Assembly (NCBI RefSeq): GCF_003234185.1
Contig: NZ_QKSM01000005.1
Span: forward strand, 185,266-249,265
Reading direction: 5' to 3'
From: Curtobacterium sp. MCSS17_008
Lineage (GTDB): Bacteria > Actinomycetota > Actinomycetes > Actinomycetales > Microbacteriaceae
Length of the DNA: 64,000 nt
Shown: positions 29,129 to 38,478 of the stretch, piece after piece
Layout: each line of letters opens with the position of its first letter
Numbering within the stretch: the stretch's first letter is position 1
The notes under the pieces: model-generated
What the model was told of the DNA's origin: nothing
What the model saw: only the letters and a program-made list of their open reading frames with translations
Database searches by the model: none
Made by a program: the position numbers and the translations under genes

Positions 29129-29156
29129 CTCACACGGGCGGGGCAGGGCTGGTCGC

Positions 29157-29279
29157 GAGACGCCGCGATCGCCCCGAGACGCCGCGGTCGCCCCGAGACG
29201 CCGTGGTTACGTCGAGACACCACCGGATCCGGGTGCGTCTCGCGTCGTCCGGTGCGTCTCACGTCGACGCCGGCGTCTC
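29157..29279. repeat. 19-bp-period mirrored GAGACGCC element, copy 3
   Basis: GAGACGCC begins at 29157, 29176 and 29195, with a GAGACACC variant at 29214. The mirrors TGCGTCTC at 29234 and 29253 and GGCGTCTC at 29272 follow, all 19 bp apart. Outer pairs share one centre. It lies between livF and a small membrane-protein gene. Confidence 0.9.
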
Positions 29280-29337
29280 GCGCGCCGGGGCGCACCCCGA
29301 TCCGGCCGGGAGGCACGACCCACCGCCGTCCGTCGGC

Positions 29338-29343
29338 TAGCGT
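29338..29343 (+). promoter_or_regulatory. -10 box of the 66-residue protein (leaderless type)
   Basis: TAGCGT is followed by a 7-base gap and the GTG at 29351. Confidence 0.5.
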
Positions 29344-29350
29344 GACGCGC

Positions 29351-29551
29351 GTGCGGACTCCCGGCCCCCTCGTGCTCGACGCCCTCGTCTGGGTCGTCTT
29401 CGCCGTGCTCTTCGTCGGTGCCGCACTCCTGGTGAAGGTGGCCGCCGCGCTCCTCGCGGTGCTGGTCGTGCTGGCGCTCCTGCTCGGGCTCGTCCTGCGG
29501 GCGATCCGGAAGCGACGTGCGCGGGGCCCCGACGCACGACGCTCCCGCTGA
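29351..29551 (+). CDS. Small membrane protein, 66 residues
   Basis: A short protein dominated by two adjacent hydrophobic stretches (LVLDALVWVVFAVLFVGAALL and a Val/Leu/Ala run) with a basic C-terminal tail (RKRRARG). No family was recognised. The case for a real gene is the membrane-like composition, the TAGCGT box 7 bases before the GTG, and the position after a terminator. Longer open frames upstream run through the repeat element and are rejected. Confidence 0.55.
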   Translation: MRTPGPLVLDALVWVVFAVLFVGAALLVKVAAALLAVLVVLALLLGLVLRAIRKRRARGPDARRSR

Positions 29552-29615
29552 TCCCGAGCCCGCACCGGCGGCCCCGCTGCACCGTCCACCCGTCCCACTC
29601 CGGCAACCCGCCCGC

Positions 29616-29621
29616 TAGGCT
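29616..29621 (+). promoter_or_regulatory. -10 box of guaB3 (leaderless type)
   Basis: TAGGCT is followed by a 6-base gap and the GTG at 29628. Confidence 0.6.
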
Positions 29622-29627
29622 TGCCCG

Positions 29628-30749
29628 GTGACTGAAGTCGAGATCGGTGCAGGCAAGCGCGGCCGTCGGGCCTACGCGTTCGACGACATCGCGGTGGTCC
29701 CCTCGCGGCGTACCCGCGACCCGCACGACGTGAGCGTGCAGTGGTCGATCGACGCGTTCACCTTCGCGTCGCCGATCCTCTCGGCGCCGATGGACTCCGT
29801 GTCCTCGCCGGCGACGGTCATCCAGATGGGCAAGCTCGGGATCCTCGGCGTGCTCGACCTCGAGGGGCTGTGGACCCGGTACGAGGACCCCACGCCGTTC
29901 TACGAGGAGATCAAGACCCTCACCGACGGCAACGTCACGAAGCGCATGCAGGAGATCTACTCCGAGCCGGTCAAGGCCGAGCTGATCACCGCGCGTCTGG
30001 CCGAGATCCGTGCCGCGGGGGTGCCGGTCGCCGGTTCGCTCAGCCCGCAGCGCACGCAGGAGTTCTCGCAGACCGTCGTCGACGCCGGTGTCGACCTGTT
30101 CGTCATCCGTGGCACGACGGTCTCGGCGGAGCACGTCTCCCAGAACCAGGAGCCGCTCAACCTCAAGAAGTTCATCTACGAACTCGACGTCCCGGTCATC
30201 GTGGGCGGTGCCTCGACCTACACGTCGGCGCTGCACCTCATGCGCACCGGTGCCGCCGGCGTGCTCGTCGGCTTCGGCGGCGGCGCTGCCTCGACGACCC
30301 GTGCGGCGCTCGGCATCCACGCACCGATGGCGACCGCGGTGGCGGACGTCGCGGGCGCGCGCCGTGACTACATGGACGAGTCCGGCGGCCGGTACGTGCA
30401 CGTCATCGCCGACGGCGGCCTCGACACCGCAGGCGACATCGTCAAGGCGATCGCCGTCGGCGCCGACGCGGTCATGCTCGGCACCGCCCTGGCACGCGCG
30501 ACCGAGGCGCCCGGCGGCGGGTTCCACTGGGGCGCCGAGGCGCACCACCCGGAGCTGCCCCGCGGGCGTCGGGTCGAGGTGGGCCAGATCGCCCCGCTCG
30601 AGAACGTCCTCAACGGCCCGACCCCGTCGTGGGACGGCCGCGCCAACCTGGTCGGTGCGCTGCGTCGCTCCATGGCCACGACGGGATACTCCGACGTCAA
30701 GGAGTTCCAGCGAGTAGAAGTGGTCGTGGCGCCGTACCACCAGCAGTGA
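29628..30749 (+). CDS. guaB3: GuaB3 family IMP dehydrogenase-related protein
   Basis: A 373-residue TIM-barrel protein of the IMPDH/GMPR superfamily without CBS domains, a family common in actinobacteria and annotated as IMPDH-related. Barrel segments match: DIAVVPSRRTRDP, PILSAPMDSV, VIVGGASTYT and VIADGGLDTAGDIVKAIAVGADAVMLG. The catalytic loop that reads GSICTTR in GuaB reads GAASTTRAALG here, so the nucleophilic Cys is Ser; I see no Cys in the whole protein. It is therefore unlikely to be a standard IMPDH or GMP reductase. The GTG is set by the TAGGCT box. Single-gene transcript. Confidence 0.88.
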   Translation: MTEVEIGAGKRGRRAYAFDDIAVVPSRRTRDPHDVSVQWSIDAFTFASPILSAPMDSVSSPATVIQMGKLGILGVLDLEGLWTRYEDPTPFYEEIKTLTDGNVTKRMQEIYSEPVKAELITARLAEIRAAGVPVAGSLSPQRTQEFSQTVVDAGVDLFVIRGTTVSAEHVSQNQEPLNLKKFIYELDVPVIVGGASTYTSALHLMRTGAAGVLVGFGGGAASTTRAALGIHAPMATAVADVAGARRDYMDESGGRYVHVIADGGLDTAGDIVKAIAVGADAVMLGTALARATEAPGGGFHWGAEAHHPELPRGRRVEVGQIAPLENVLNGPTPSWDGRANLVGALRRSMATTGYSDVKEFQRVEVVVAPYHQQ

Positions 30750-30840
30750 CGGTGGCACCCGTGCTCCCGCGCGGGTGACGCCTCGGCGCCGTCCGTGCGC
30801 GGAGGCCCGCTCCGTGCGCGCAACCCGCACGGAGGCGACG

Positions 30841-32787
30841 ATGGCGAAGGTACCCAGCAACACCGGTCCGACGGGCAAGGCCCCGGACGACGCGGTCACG
30901 CAGACGAGCACGGACGCGACGGCGAACGACGCGGCGGACAGCCTGCGCACGCCGAAGACCGGTGGCGTGGGCTTCGACCCGTCCGTGAAGCTCGGCCCGG
31001 ACGAGCGTGCGGCCGCGATCGAGACGCTCAAGACGAAGGAGCTCGACGTCCTGGTCGTCGGCGGCGGCATCGTCGGCGGCGGCAGCGCGCTCGACGCCGT
31101 CACGCGTGGTCTCAGCGTCGGCATCGTCGAGGCCCGCGACTGGGGCTCCGGCACGTCGAGCCGCTCGTCGAAGCTCGTCCACGGCGGCATCCGGTACCTC
31201 GAGCAGCTCAACTTCGCACTCGTCCGCGAGGCCCTGATCGAGCGCGGCCTGCTCCTGCAGCGCATCGCCCCGCACCTGGTGAAGCCCGTGCGCTTCCTCT
31301 ACCCGCTCAACCACCGCGTGTGGGAGCGCTTCTACATCGGCATCGGCATGGCGATGTACGACGTCTTCAGCTGGTCCGGTGGACGGCCGCCGGGGGTCCC
31401 GCACCACCGGCACCTCAGCCGCAAGCAGGTCCTCAAGAACATGCCCGGCCTGAAGAAGGACGCGTTCGTCGGCGGCATGACCTACTACGACGCCCAGGTC
31501 GACGACGCCCGCTACGTCGCCTCGCTCGTGCGCACCGCAGCGTCCTACGGCGCGGTCGCCGCGAGCCGGGTCCGGATCGAGGGCTTCATCAAGGTCGGGG
31601 AACGGGTCGTCGGCGCGCACGCGCACGACATCCAGACCGGCGAGAAGTTCGACATCCGGGCGAAGCAGGTCGTGAACGCCACCGGCGTCTGGACCGACGA
31701 CACCCAGGCCATGGTCGGCACCCGCGGGCAGTTCAAGGTCCGGGCGTCGAAGGGCGTGCACCTCGTCATCCCGCGCGACCGGTTCCAGTCGAACACCGGC
31801 ATGATCCTCCGCACCGAGAAGAGCGTGCTGTTCGTCATCCCGTGGGGCCGGCACTGGCTCGTCGGGACGACCGACACCGACTGGAACCTCGACAAGGCCC
31901 ACCCGGCGGCGACCGCGGCGGACATCGACTACATCCTCGAGCACGTGAACAAGGTCCTCGCGGTCCCGCTCACCCGCGAGGACGTCGAGGGCGTGTACGC
32001 CGGCCTCCGCCCGCTGCTGGCGGGGGAGTCCGACCAGACGTCACAGCTCAGCCGCGAGCACGTCGTCACGCACACGGCCCCGGGTCTCGTCGTGGTCGCG
32101 GGCGGCAAGTGGACCACCTACCGCGTGATGGGCAAGGACGCCATCGACGAAGCCGTCGCGGCGATGGACGGCAAGATCCCGGCGTCGACGACCGAGGACA
32201 TCCCGCTGCTCGGTGCCGAGGGGTACCCGGCCGCGTGGAACCGCCGTGGCCGCACCGCACGGCAGTTCGGCGTGCACAAGGTCCGGATCGAGCACCTGCT
32301 CAACCGCTACGGCACGCAGGCGACGGAGGTGCTGCAGCTCGTGCAGCAGGACCCCTCGCTCGCCGAGCCGCTGCCCCAGGCCGACGACTACATCGGCGCC
32401 GAGGTCGTGTACGCCGCGTCCCACGAGGGTGCCCTGCACCTGGAGGACGTGCTCGCCCGCCGCACCCGCATCTCGATCGAGGCGTGGGACCGCGGCGAGG
32501 AGGCCGCCCCGGTCGCCGCGAAGCTCATGGCGGGGGTGCTCGGGTGGGACCAGGAGACCACCGAGCACGAGGTGTCGAACTACCTCAAGCGCGTCGCCGC
32601 CGAGCGGGAGTCGCAGCTGCAGCCCGACGACGAGTCGGCCGACCGTGTGCGCCTCGAGGCGCCGGACATCGCGTTCGGCTTCGACGAGGACGACGTCGTC
32701 GTGGGCGGTGGCCGTTCGAGCGGCGCAGAGGGTGCGAAGGCGACCGACGACCAGGTCGAGGGCGAGAAGACGAGCGAACCGAGGTAG
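30841..32787 (+). CDS. glpD: Glycerol-3-phosphate dehydrogenase
   Basis: A 648-residue FAD enzyme oxidising glycerol-3-phosphate to dihydroxyacetone phosphate and feeding electrons to quinones at the membrane. The FAD motif VVGGGIVGGGSALDA starts near residue 76, followed by SSRSSKLVHGGIRYLEQ and the C-terminal-side GGKWTTYR. It is longer than usual (~550) because of a ~65-residue low-complexity N-terminal extension and a ~60-residue acidic tail. The ATG at 30841 has ACGGAGG upstream; 22 earlier open codons look non-coding. No glycerol uptake or kinase genes are adjacent; a GDPD that could supply substrate lies at 39.9 kb. Confidence 0.93.
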   Translation: MAKVPSNTGPTGKAPDDAVTQTSTDATANDAADSLRTPKTGGVGFDPSVKLGPDERAAAIETLKTKELDVLVVGGGIVGGGSALDAVTRGLSVGIVEARDWGSGTSSRSSKLVHGGIRYLEQLNFALVREALIERGLLLQRIAPHLVKPVRFLYPLNHRVWERFYIGIGMAMYDVFSWSGGRPPGVPHHRHLSRKQVLKNMPGLKKDAFVGGMTYYDAQVDDARYVASLVRTAASYGAVAASRVRIEGFIKVGERVVGAHAHDIQTGEKFDIRAKQVVNATGVWTDDTQAMVGTRGQFKVRASKGVHLVIPRDRFQSNTGMILRTEKSVLFVIPWGRHWLVGTTDTDWNLDKAHPAATAADIDYILEHVNKVLAVPLTREDVEGVYAGLRPLLAGESDQTSQLSREHVVTHTAPGLVVVAGGKWTTYRVMGKDAIDEAVAAMDGKIPASTTEDIPLLGAEGYPAAWNRRGRTARQFGVHKVRIEHLLNRYGTQATEVLQLVQQDPSLAEPLPQADDYIGAEVVYAASHEGALHLEDVLARRTRISIEAWDRGEEAAPVAAKLMAGVLGWDQETTEHEVSNYLKRVAAERESQLQPDDESADRVRLEAPDIAFGFDEDDVVVGGGRSSGAEGAKATDDQVEGEKTSEPR

Positions 32788-32795
32788 GTCCCACC

Positions 32796-32837
32796 GGACG
32801 GGAGGCGCACGGCGACGCCGCCTCGCGCCTCCCGTCC
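32796..32837. repeat. Dispersed palindrome, GGACGGGAGGCGC copy
   Basis: GGACGGGAGGCGC (32796-32808) pairs with GCGCCTCCCGTCC (32825-32837). It starts 9 bases after the glpD stop and may serve as its terminator. Confidence 0.8.
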
Positions 32838-32890
32838 GTCTGCTGGCCCGTGTCTTCCGCGGAACGCAACGTCGGCGGCTGCTCGCAGCG

Positions 32891-33400
32891 CTATCCCGCT
32901 GCGAGGCGTCGCCGACGCCGCGCGATGAGTCGGGCCTGCCCGATGACGAGGACGACGGGGATCGCGACGAGCGCCGCGAGGCTCGTGCAGTACAGCACGC
33001 CCGCCCAGATCGTGTGGTCGCCACCCCCGACGCCGTACCCGTCGGCGACGTCCATGCCCAGCGCGAACCCGCACCACCACGAGACCGGTGCGCCGAACGC
33101 GACCACGGCCAGCAGGGCGGACGCCGTGACGTGCGCGGGACCATCGTGCAGCAGCCAGACGAGCACCGCGGCGATCACGACGCCGACCCCTGCGGTGACG
33201 AGCACGACCACGATGTCCTGGGTCACGCCGAAGCCCTGCCGTCGGAGTTCGGCGTGGATCTCGTCGAGTCGCTGCCCGGGGACGGCACCCAGCGGATCGA
33301 GCACCAGGGCGTTCAGCGCCAGCAGTGCCGCGTAGGCGGTGACGACGAGCAGTCCGACCACGGCGACGAGGGTGCGCGCGCCGCCCGGAGGATTCCCCAT
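32891..33400 (-). CDS. Four-helix membrane protein, function unknown
   Basis: A 169-residue hydrophobic protein with about four membrane segments and a basic C-terminus (RLIARRRRRLAAG). A soluble loop (~45-60) follows the first helix. No known family was recognised; a PAHVTASALLAVVAFG stretch resembles HVTAHALLAGVLAALG in the membrane protein at 40.9 kb, so the two may be distant relatives. The ATG at 33400 is chosen because TACCGT lies 6 bases upstream; a longer frame to 34219 is an antisense artefact. Confidence 0.65.
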   Translation of the reverse strand: MGNPPGGARTLVAVVGLLVVTAYAALLALNALVLDPLGAVPGQRLDEIHAELRRQGFGVTQDIVVVLVTAGVGVVIAAVLVWLLHDGPAHVTASALLAVVAFGAPVSWWCGFALGMDVADGYGVGGGDHTIWAGVLYCTSLAALVAIPVVLVIGQARLIARRRRRLAAG

Positions 33401-33406
33401 GGCGTG

Positions 33407-33412
33407 ACGGTA
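33407..33412 (-). promoter_or_regulatory. -10 box of the 32.9-kb membrane protein (leaderless type)
   Basis: TACCGT is followed by a 6-base gap and the ATG at 33400. Confidence 0.5.
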
Positions 33413-33486
33413 CCGGCACCGCCGAGCGCTCCGCGTCCGCCCGGCGGATGACCTGCAGCACGGAATGCCCCGTCGCACCCGGTGGT

Positions 33487-33492
33487 TATCAT
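33487..33492 (+). promoter_or_regulatory. -10 box of the antiporter operon
   Basis: TATCAT lies 25 bases before the ATG at 33518, leaving room for the AAGGGAG ribosome site. No clear -35 box was seen. Confidence 0.5.
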
Positions 33493-33517
33493 CGGGGTAC
33501 TCACCAAGGGAGCCATC

Positions 33518-34048
33518 ATGGTCGACGTCCATCGCGTCAAACTCCCCGGAGTCGGCGTGCTGCACAGCTTCTACACCGACGACGGTGGCAAGTGCGGTGT
33601 CATCACGCACCGGTCGGGGCACTCCGACCTCATCTCGTTCGCCGATGTCTCCGACGGCGCGGACAAGTCCGAGAAGGTCTCGCTGCGCCTCAGTGAGGAC
33701 GAGGCGCACACCCTCGCCGAACTGCTCGGTGGCACCCGGATCACCGAGGGCCTCGACAAGCTCGACGAGATCCCCGGCCTGTCGATCGACTGGTTCAGCG
33801 TCGACTACGAGGACGCCATCGCGGGCAAGCCCCTCGGCGACCTGCACGACTCGGGCTTCATCGGCCTGACCGTGGTCGCTGTCGTCCGTGGTGACAGCGC
33901 CAACCCGGCGCCGTCGTCGGACTTCGTGGTGTTCCCCGGGGACACGATCGTCGTCGCCGGCGCACCGGAGAAGGTCGCCAAGGCGTTCGCGTTCTACCGC
34001 AGCGGAGAGCTTGCGGCCGCACCGGCCGAGGCCCCGCGCAGGAGCTGA
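33518..34048 (+). CDS. KhtT-like TrkA-C regulatory subunit
   Basis: A 176-residue cytoplasmic protein. The N-terminal half (VKLPGVGVLHSFYTDDGGKCGVITHRSG) matches the KhtT-type regulatory subunit, and the second half is a TrkA-C (RCK_C) domain with GFIGLTVVAVVRGD and FVVFPGDTIVVAGAPEKV. Such subunits gate K+/H+ antiporters in response to nucleotides. The ATG at 33518 has AAGGGAG 8 bases upstream; an in-frame upstream GTG is disfavoured. The antiporter gene starts 3 bases after its stop, so the two form an operon. Confidence 0.88.
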   Translation: MVDVHRVKLPGVGVLHSFYTDDGGKCGVITHRSGHSDLISFADVSDGADKSEKVSLRLSEDEAHTLAELLGGTRITEGLDKLDEIPGLSIDWFSVDYEDAIAGKPLGDLHDSGFIGLTVVAVVRGDSANPAPSSDFVVFPGDTIVVAGAPEKVAKAFAFYRSGELAAAPAEAPRRS

Positions 34049-34051
34049 TCC

Positions 34052-35533
34052 GTGCACCTGGGTGGTGAGCTGCTCACCATCGGCGCGCTGTTCATCATCG
34101 CCTACGTCCTCGGACGACTGGGCAAGACCATCGGTCTGCCCGCCATCCCGGTCTACATGGTGGTCGGGCTCGTCGCGAGCCCGCACACACCGTGGTTCGG
34201 ACTGAGCGTCGAGTCCCACACGATCGAGCTCATCGCGACGTTCGGACTCATCCTCCTGCTCTTCAACCTCGGGTTGGAGTTCGACCAGGAGGAGTTCTAC
34301 GGCAACGCCGGCAAGCTCCTGGTCTCGGGCGGGACGTACGTCGCCATCAACATGGGCATCGGGTTCGCCTTCGGGTTCTCGCTCGGCTGGGGCACCCGCG
34401 AAGCCCTGATCATCGCGGGCATGACGGCGACGTCGTCGAGTGCGATCGTGACGAAGCTGCTCATCGAGCTGCGGCGCCTCGCCAACGACGAGACGCCGAT
34501 GATCCTGGGCGTCACCGTCATCGAGGACGTCTTCATCGCCATCTACCTGGCGATCGTCTCCGTGGTGCTCTCGGGCGACACGAACATCTGGGCGGTCGTC
34601 GGCAAGCTCGCGTTGGCGTTCGGCTTCCTCGTCGTGATGTTCACCCTCGCCCGGTTCGCCGGCCGGTGGGTCTCGAAGATCTTCGCCACCCGTGACGACG
34701 AGCTCTTCACCGTGCTGTTCTTCGGGCTAGCGGTGATGTTCGGCGGCATCGGCGACCTGCTCGGCGTGACGGACGCGATCGGTGCGTTCGTGATCGGTCT
34801 GCTCTGCGGTGCCACCCGGTACCGGGACCGCATCGAGCAGCTCGCCCTGCCGATGCGTGACGTCTTCGCCGCGTTCTTCTTCGTGAACTTCGGCCTCGGG
34901 CTCGACCTGTCGACGTTCGGCGAGGTGCTCTGGCCGGTCCTCGGCGCGATCGGTATGACGATCGTGCTCAACGCCGTCGCCGGGCAGATCGTCGCCCGTA
35001 TGAACGGCTTCAACGTCCAGCAGGGCATCAACACGGCGGTCATCCTGGTGAACCGCGGCGAGTTCGCGCTCATCCTCGCGACGCTCTCCGCCGCCGCCGG
35101 CCTGGAGGCACGGATCACCGCCTTCGCGGGCCTCTACGTCCTCGTCATGGCCGTCCTCGGTCCGCTGCTCGCCGTGAACTCGGACCGGATCGGCCGCCTC
35201 GTGGTGCGTCCGGCACGGGTCGCGAAGCTGCGCTCGCGCCTCCGTGCCCGGCTCGGTCGCCGGACCGGCCTCCCGGCCGGGCCGGCACTCGACGAAGCCG
35301 TCGACGCCGCGGCCGAGGCGGGCGTCGCCGACCAGGACGCCGCGGCTGCCGCTCGCCGTGCCGAACGGGACCGCCAGTTCGCGGAGGAGTTCGCCCTCGT
35401 GGAGGCAGCGGGCAGGGAAGAGCGCGACAATGGGGCATCGGAGCCGACGACGAGCGAACCCGTGACGTCGCCGGTCGAGATCCCCGCCGAGCGCCCGAAG
35501 CGCCCGGCCCGCCAGCGCGATCCGGAGTACTGA
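34052..35533 (+). CDS. KhtU-like CPA2 cation:proton antiporter
   Basis: A 493-residue membrane protein with ~12 hydrophobic segments. GLPAIPVYMVVGLVASPH, LLLFNLGLEFDQEEF, TATSSSAIVTKLL and VTDAIGAFVIGLL are typical of CPA2 antiporters (KefB/KhtU). The C-terminal ~110 residues are hydrophilic and Ala/Glu/Pro-rich, without the RCK_N domain of KefB; regulation is instead supplied by the TrkA-C protein encoded just upstream. Expected role: K+ efflux in exchange for H+. The start is GTG, 3 bases after the upstream stop. Confidence 0.9.
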   Translation: MHLGGELLTIGALFIIAYVLGRLGKTIGLPAIPVYMVVGLVASPHTPWFGLSVESHTIELIATFGLILLLFNLGLEFDQEEFYGNAGKLLVSGGTYVAINMGIGFAFGFSLGWGTREALIIAGMTATSSSAIVTKLLIELRRLANDETPMILGVTVIEDVFIAIYLAIVSVVLSGDTNIWAVVGKLALAFGFLVVMFTLARFAGRWVSKIFATRDDELFTVLFFGLAVMFGGIGDLLGVTDAIGAFVIGLLCGATRYRDRIEQLALPMRDVFAAFFFVNFGLGLDLSTFGEVLWPVLGAIGMTIVLNAVAGQIVARMNGFNVQQGINTAVILVNRGEFALILATLSAAAGLEARITAFAGLYVLVMAVLGPLLAVNSDRIGRLVVRPARVAKLRSRLRARLGRRTGLPAGPALDEAVDAAAEAGVADQDAAAAARRAERDRQFAEEFALVEAAGREERDNGASEPTTSEPVTSPVEIPAERPKRPARQRDPEY

Positions 35534-35538
35534 TACAG

Positions 35539-36351
35539 ATGTGGGCCGTAGCCCGACGACCGAGGTGGATCGCGCTGCTCCTGCTGGCGCTCGTGCTCGC
35601 GGGGGTGTTCGCCGGGCTGGGCAAGTGGCAGCTCGAGCGGAGCATCGCGAACGGCAAGCCGCTGCCGGCGACGACCGAGACGCGCAGGGCGCTCGACGAC
35701 GTGACCGAGCCGAGCCGTGCCGCGTCGGAGGAGCTCGCGGGGCAGCAGGTCAGCGTCACGGGCACGTTCGTCGCCGGTGACACGACCGTCCTCACCGGCC
35801 GGTCCGGTGGTGGGACGTACCAGGCGGTCGGTCACCTGGTCGACACCGACACCGGGGCGAGCCTGCCGGTGGTCATCGGCTGGTCCGACGACCGGCGCGA
35901 CGCCGTGGCGGGCGGGGAGCGCCTGGCCGACGGTGACGAGGTCACGGTCGAGGGCCGCTACTACCCGGCCGAGTCGCCGGACCAGGACGCCTACAGCGAG
36001 GGCGAGTTCTCCGCGGTCGCGCCGGCTCGGTTCGTCAACACGTGGCAGGCCTTCGACGACCGGATGTACATCGGGTACGTCGTCGCCGACGGCACCACCG
36101 CGAAGGCCGCCGACCTCGGCACCATCGCCGACCGGGCCCCGACGCGCGAGGTCCAGTTCGACTGGCTCAACCTGTTCTACGCGATCGAGTGGGTCGTCTT
36201 CGCCGGGTTCGCCGTGTTCCTCTGGTACCGGTTCGTGAAGGACGCCTGGGAGCGCGAGCAGGAGGACGCCCGCGAAGCGGCGCTGGCCTCCGGGGCCGAG
36301 GGGTCCGAGGCGGCCGACGGCACCACCGAGCCCGCTCCGGCGCACCGGTAG
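35539..36351 (+). CDS. SURF1 family cytochrome oxidase assembly protein
   Basis: A 270-residue protein with the SURF1 plan: an N-terminal membrane helix (WIALLLLALVLAGVFAGLGKWQLERS), a ~170-residue external domain, and a C-terminal helix (LFYAIEWVVFAGFAVFLWYRFV). The GxWQLxR signature after the first helix and the closing QFDWLNLFYAIEW are diagnostic. SURF1 helps assemble heme-copper cytochrome oxidase. It begins 5 bases after the antiporter gene and is probably co-transcribed with it. Its stop codon lies inside the -10 box of the next gene. Confidence 0.9.
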   Translation: MWAVARRPRWIALLLLALVLAGVFAGLGKWQLERSIANGKPLPATTETRRALDDVTEPSRAASEELAGQQVSVTGTFVAGDTTVLTGRSGGGTYQAVGHLVDTDTGASLPVVIGWSDDRRDAVAGGERLADGDEVTVEGRYYPAESPDQDAYSEGEFSAVAPARFVNTWQAFDDRMYIGYVVADGTTAKAADLGTIADRAPTREVQFDWLNLFYAIEWVVFAGFAVFLWYRFVKDAWEREQEDAREAALASGAEGSEAADGTTEPAPAHR

Positions 36352-36354
36352 GAT
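36349..36354 (+). promoter_or_regulatory. -10 box of DUF3817-guaA (leaderless type)
   Basis: TAGGAT is followed by a 6-base gap and the ATG at 36361. Its first three bases are the SURF1 stop codon. Confidence 0.6.
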
Positions 36355-36360
36355 CGATCC

Positions 36361-36807
36361 ATGGCCCTGACCGTCCGGACGCGTGACATCCCGAAGATCC
36401 CGGGCGCGGTGAAGTGGTACCGCGTCTCCGCGTACGTCACCGGTGTGCTCCTGCTCGCCCTGGCGGTCGAGATGGTCATCAAGTACACCCCGCTGCAGCT
36501 CGAGATGCAGCTCGGCAACGGCCCGTTCTTCGTGCCGAACGGCACCGCGGGCGAGACGCCGGGCACGTTCAACCTGTCGACGGCGATCCTCATCGCACAC
36601 GGCTGGCTCTACGTCGTCTACCTCTTCACGGACTTCCGGCTGTGGAGCATCATGCGCTGGAGGCCGACGCGCTTCCTGCTCATCGCCCTCGGGGGCATCA
36701 TCCCGTTCATGTCCTTCGTCGTCGAGCACCGCATGCAGAAGCTGGCGATGGACACGTACCACGACCTGACCGCTGCGCAGCAGCGTGAGAAGGAGGCCGC
36801 TCGGTGA
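36361..36807 (+). CDS. DUF3817 membrane protein
   Basis: A 148-residue protein with three membrane segments. [44 protein letters not shown] and [19 protein letters not shown] are the conserved blocks of DUF3817, a family of unknown function often encoded next to guaA in actinobacteria. Here its stop overlaps the guaA start by 4 bases, so guaA is translationally coupled to it. The TAGGAT box just before the ATG indicates that this gene heads the guaA transcript. Confidence 0.88.
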   Translation: MALTVRTRDIPKIPGAVKWYRVSAYVTGVLLLALAVEMVIKYTPLQLEMQLGNGPFFVPNGTAGETPGTFNLSTAILIAHGWLYVVYLFTDFRLWSIMRWRPTRFLLIALGGIIPFMSFVVEHRMQKLAMDTYHDLTAAQQREKEAAR

Positions 36808-38399
36808 GCGAGACCGAACAGCGCCCCGTCCTCGTCGTCGACTTCGGCGCCCAGTACGCGCAGTTGATCGCGCGTCGTGTGCGCGAGGCGAACGTCTACA
36901 GCGAGATCGTCCCGCACTCGGTCACGGCGGACGAGATCCGTGCGAAGGACCCGGCCGCGATCGTCCTGTCCGGAGGCCCGTCCTCCGTCTACGAGGACGG
37001 CGCACCGGCCCTCGACGGCGAGATCCTCGATCTCGGCGTCCCCGTGCTCGGCATCTGCTACGGCTTCCAGGCGATGGCGAAGTCGCTCGGCGGTGAGGTC
37101 GCGCACACGGGTCTCCGCGAGTACGGCGCCACCGACGTGACCGTCTCCGGCACGGGCAGCGTGCTGCTCGGCGACCAGCCCGAGTCGCAGGTCACGTGGA
37201 TGTCGCACGGCGACTCCGTGGCGAAGGCGCCGGAGGGCTTCGAGGTCCTCGCGTCGAGCGCCTCGACCCCGGTCGCCGCGTTCGCGTCCGACGAGCGCAA
37301 GCTCTACGGCGTGCAGTGGCACCCGGAGGTGAAGCACTCCGCGTACGGCCAGGCCGTGCTCGAGAACTTCCTGCACCGTGCCGCCGGGCTGCCCGGTGAC
37401 TGGAACTCGGCGAACGTCATCGAGGAGCAGGTCGAGCGGATCCGCTCGCAGGTGGGTTCCGCCCGGGTCATCGCCGGACTCTCGGGCGGTGTCGACTCCG
37501 CCGTCGCCGCCGCGCTGGTGCACAAGGCCGTCGGCGACCAGCTCACGTGCGTCTTCGTCGACCACGGGCTCCTGCGCGCCGACGAGCGCAAGCAGGTCGA
37601 GGAGGACTACGTCGCCTCGACCGGTGTCCGACTCGTCACGGTCGACGCCGAGCAGCAGTTCCTCGACGCCCTGGCCGGCGTCAGCGACCCGGAGCAGAAG
37701 CGCAAGATCATCGGGCGCGAGTTCATCCGCACGTTCGAGGCGGCGGCCGAGGCCCTCGTGCTCGAGGCGCGCGCGGACGCTGCGGCCTCGGACTCCGACG
37801 CCGGCGAGGTCAAGTTCCTCGTCCAGGGCACGCTCTACCCCGACGTCGTCGAGTCCGGCGGCGGTTCGGGCACGGCGAACATCAAGTCGCACCACAACGT
37901 CGGCGGCCTGCCGGAGGACATGACCTTCGAGCTCGTCGAGCCGCTGCGCACCCTGTTCAAGGACGAGGTCCGTGCGGTCGGTCGTGAGCTCGGGCTGCCC
38001 GAGGTCATCGTGGGCCGACAGCCGTTCCCCGGCCCGGGGCTCGGCATCCGCATCGTCGGCGAGGTCACGAAGGACCGCCTCGAGCTGCTCCGTGCCGCCG
38101 ACAGGATCGCCCGCGAGGAGCTGACCGCGGCCGGCCTGGACGAGGAGATCTGGCAGTGCCCGGTCGTCCTGCTCGCCGACGTCCGCTCGGTGGGCGTCCA
38201 GGGCGACGGCCGCACCTACGGGCACCCGATCGTGCTCCGTCCGGTCTCGTCGGAGGACGCCATGACCGCCGACTGGACGCGCCTGCCGTACGACACCCTG
38301 GCGAAGATCTCGAACCGCATCACGAACGAGGTCCGCGACGTGAACCGCGTCGTGCTCGACGTCACGAGCAAGCCGCCGGGGACGATCGAGTGGGAGTAG
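36804..38399 (+). CDS. guaA: GMP synthase (glutamine-hydrolysing)
   Basis: A 531-residue GMP synthase converting XMP to GMP. The glutaminase domain (~1-200) has the nucleophile Cys in GICYGFQ and the His/Glu pair in WHPEVKHS. The ATP pyrophosphatase domain has the P-loop [15 protein letters not shown] (~225). The dimerization domain ends [16 protein letters not shown] upstream serves the GTG, which overlaps DUF3817 by 4 bases. A hairpin follows. It completes GMP synthesis started by guaB in the same window. Confidence 0.97.
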   Translation: MSETEQRPVLVVDFGAQYAQLIARRVREANVYSEIVPHSVTADEIRAKDPAAIVLSGGPSSVYEDGAPALDGEILDLGVPVLGICYGFQAMAKSLGGEVAHTGLREYGATDVTVSGTGSVLLGDQPESQVTWMSHGDSVAKAPEGFEVLASSASTPVAAFASDERKLYGVQWHPEVKHSAYGQAVLENFLHRAAGLPGDWNSANVIEEQVERIRSQVGSARVIAGLSGGVDSAVAAALVHKAVGDQLTCVFVDHGLLRADERKQVEEDYVASTGVRLVTVDAEQQFLDALAGVSDPEQKRKIIGREFIRTFEAAAEALVLEARADAAASDSDAGEVKFLVQGTLYPDVVESGGGSGTANIKSHHNVGGLPEDMTFELVEPLRTLFKDEVRAVGRELGLPEVIVGRQPFPGPGLGIRIVGEVTKDRLELLRAADRIAREELTAAGLDEEIWQCPVVLLADVRSVGVQGDGRTYGHPIVLRPVSSEDAMTADWTRLPYDTLAKISNRITNEVRDVNRVVLDVTSKPPGTIEWE

Positions 38400-38415
38400 C
38401 CACTCCCTGACGCAT

Positions 38416-38450
38416 CGAGGGCCCGGCACGCACTGCGCGCCGGGCCCTCG
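38416..38450 (+). terminator. guaA terminator
   Basis: CGAGGGCCCGGC (38416-38427) pairs with GCCGGGCCCTCG (38439-38450) across an 11-base loop, 16 bases after the stop. Confidence 0.8.
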
Positions 38451-38478
38451 TGCGTTCGGGCCCCTCGCCGTGCGCCGC

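Noticed and set aside
29157..29279. CRISPR-like array in the GAGACGCC element
   Set aside because: The period is only 19 bp, the units reverse orientation half-way, and no cas genes are near. It is a compound palindrome.
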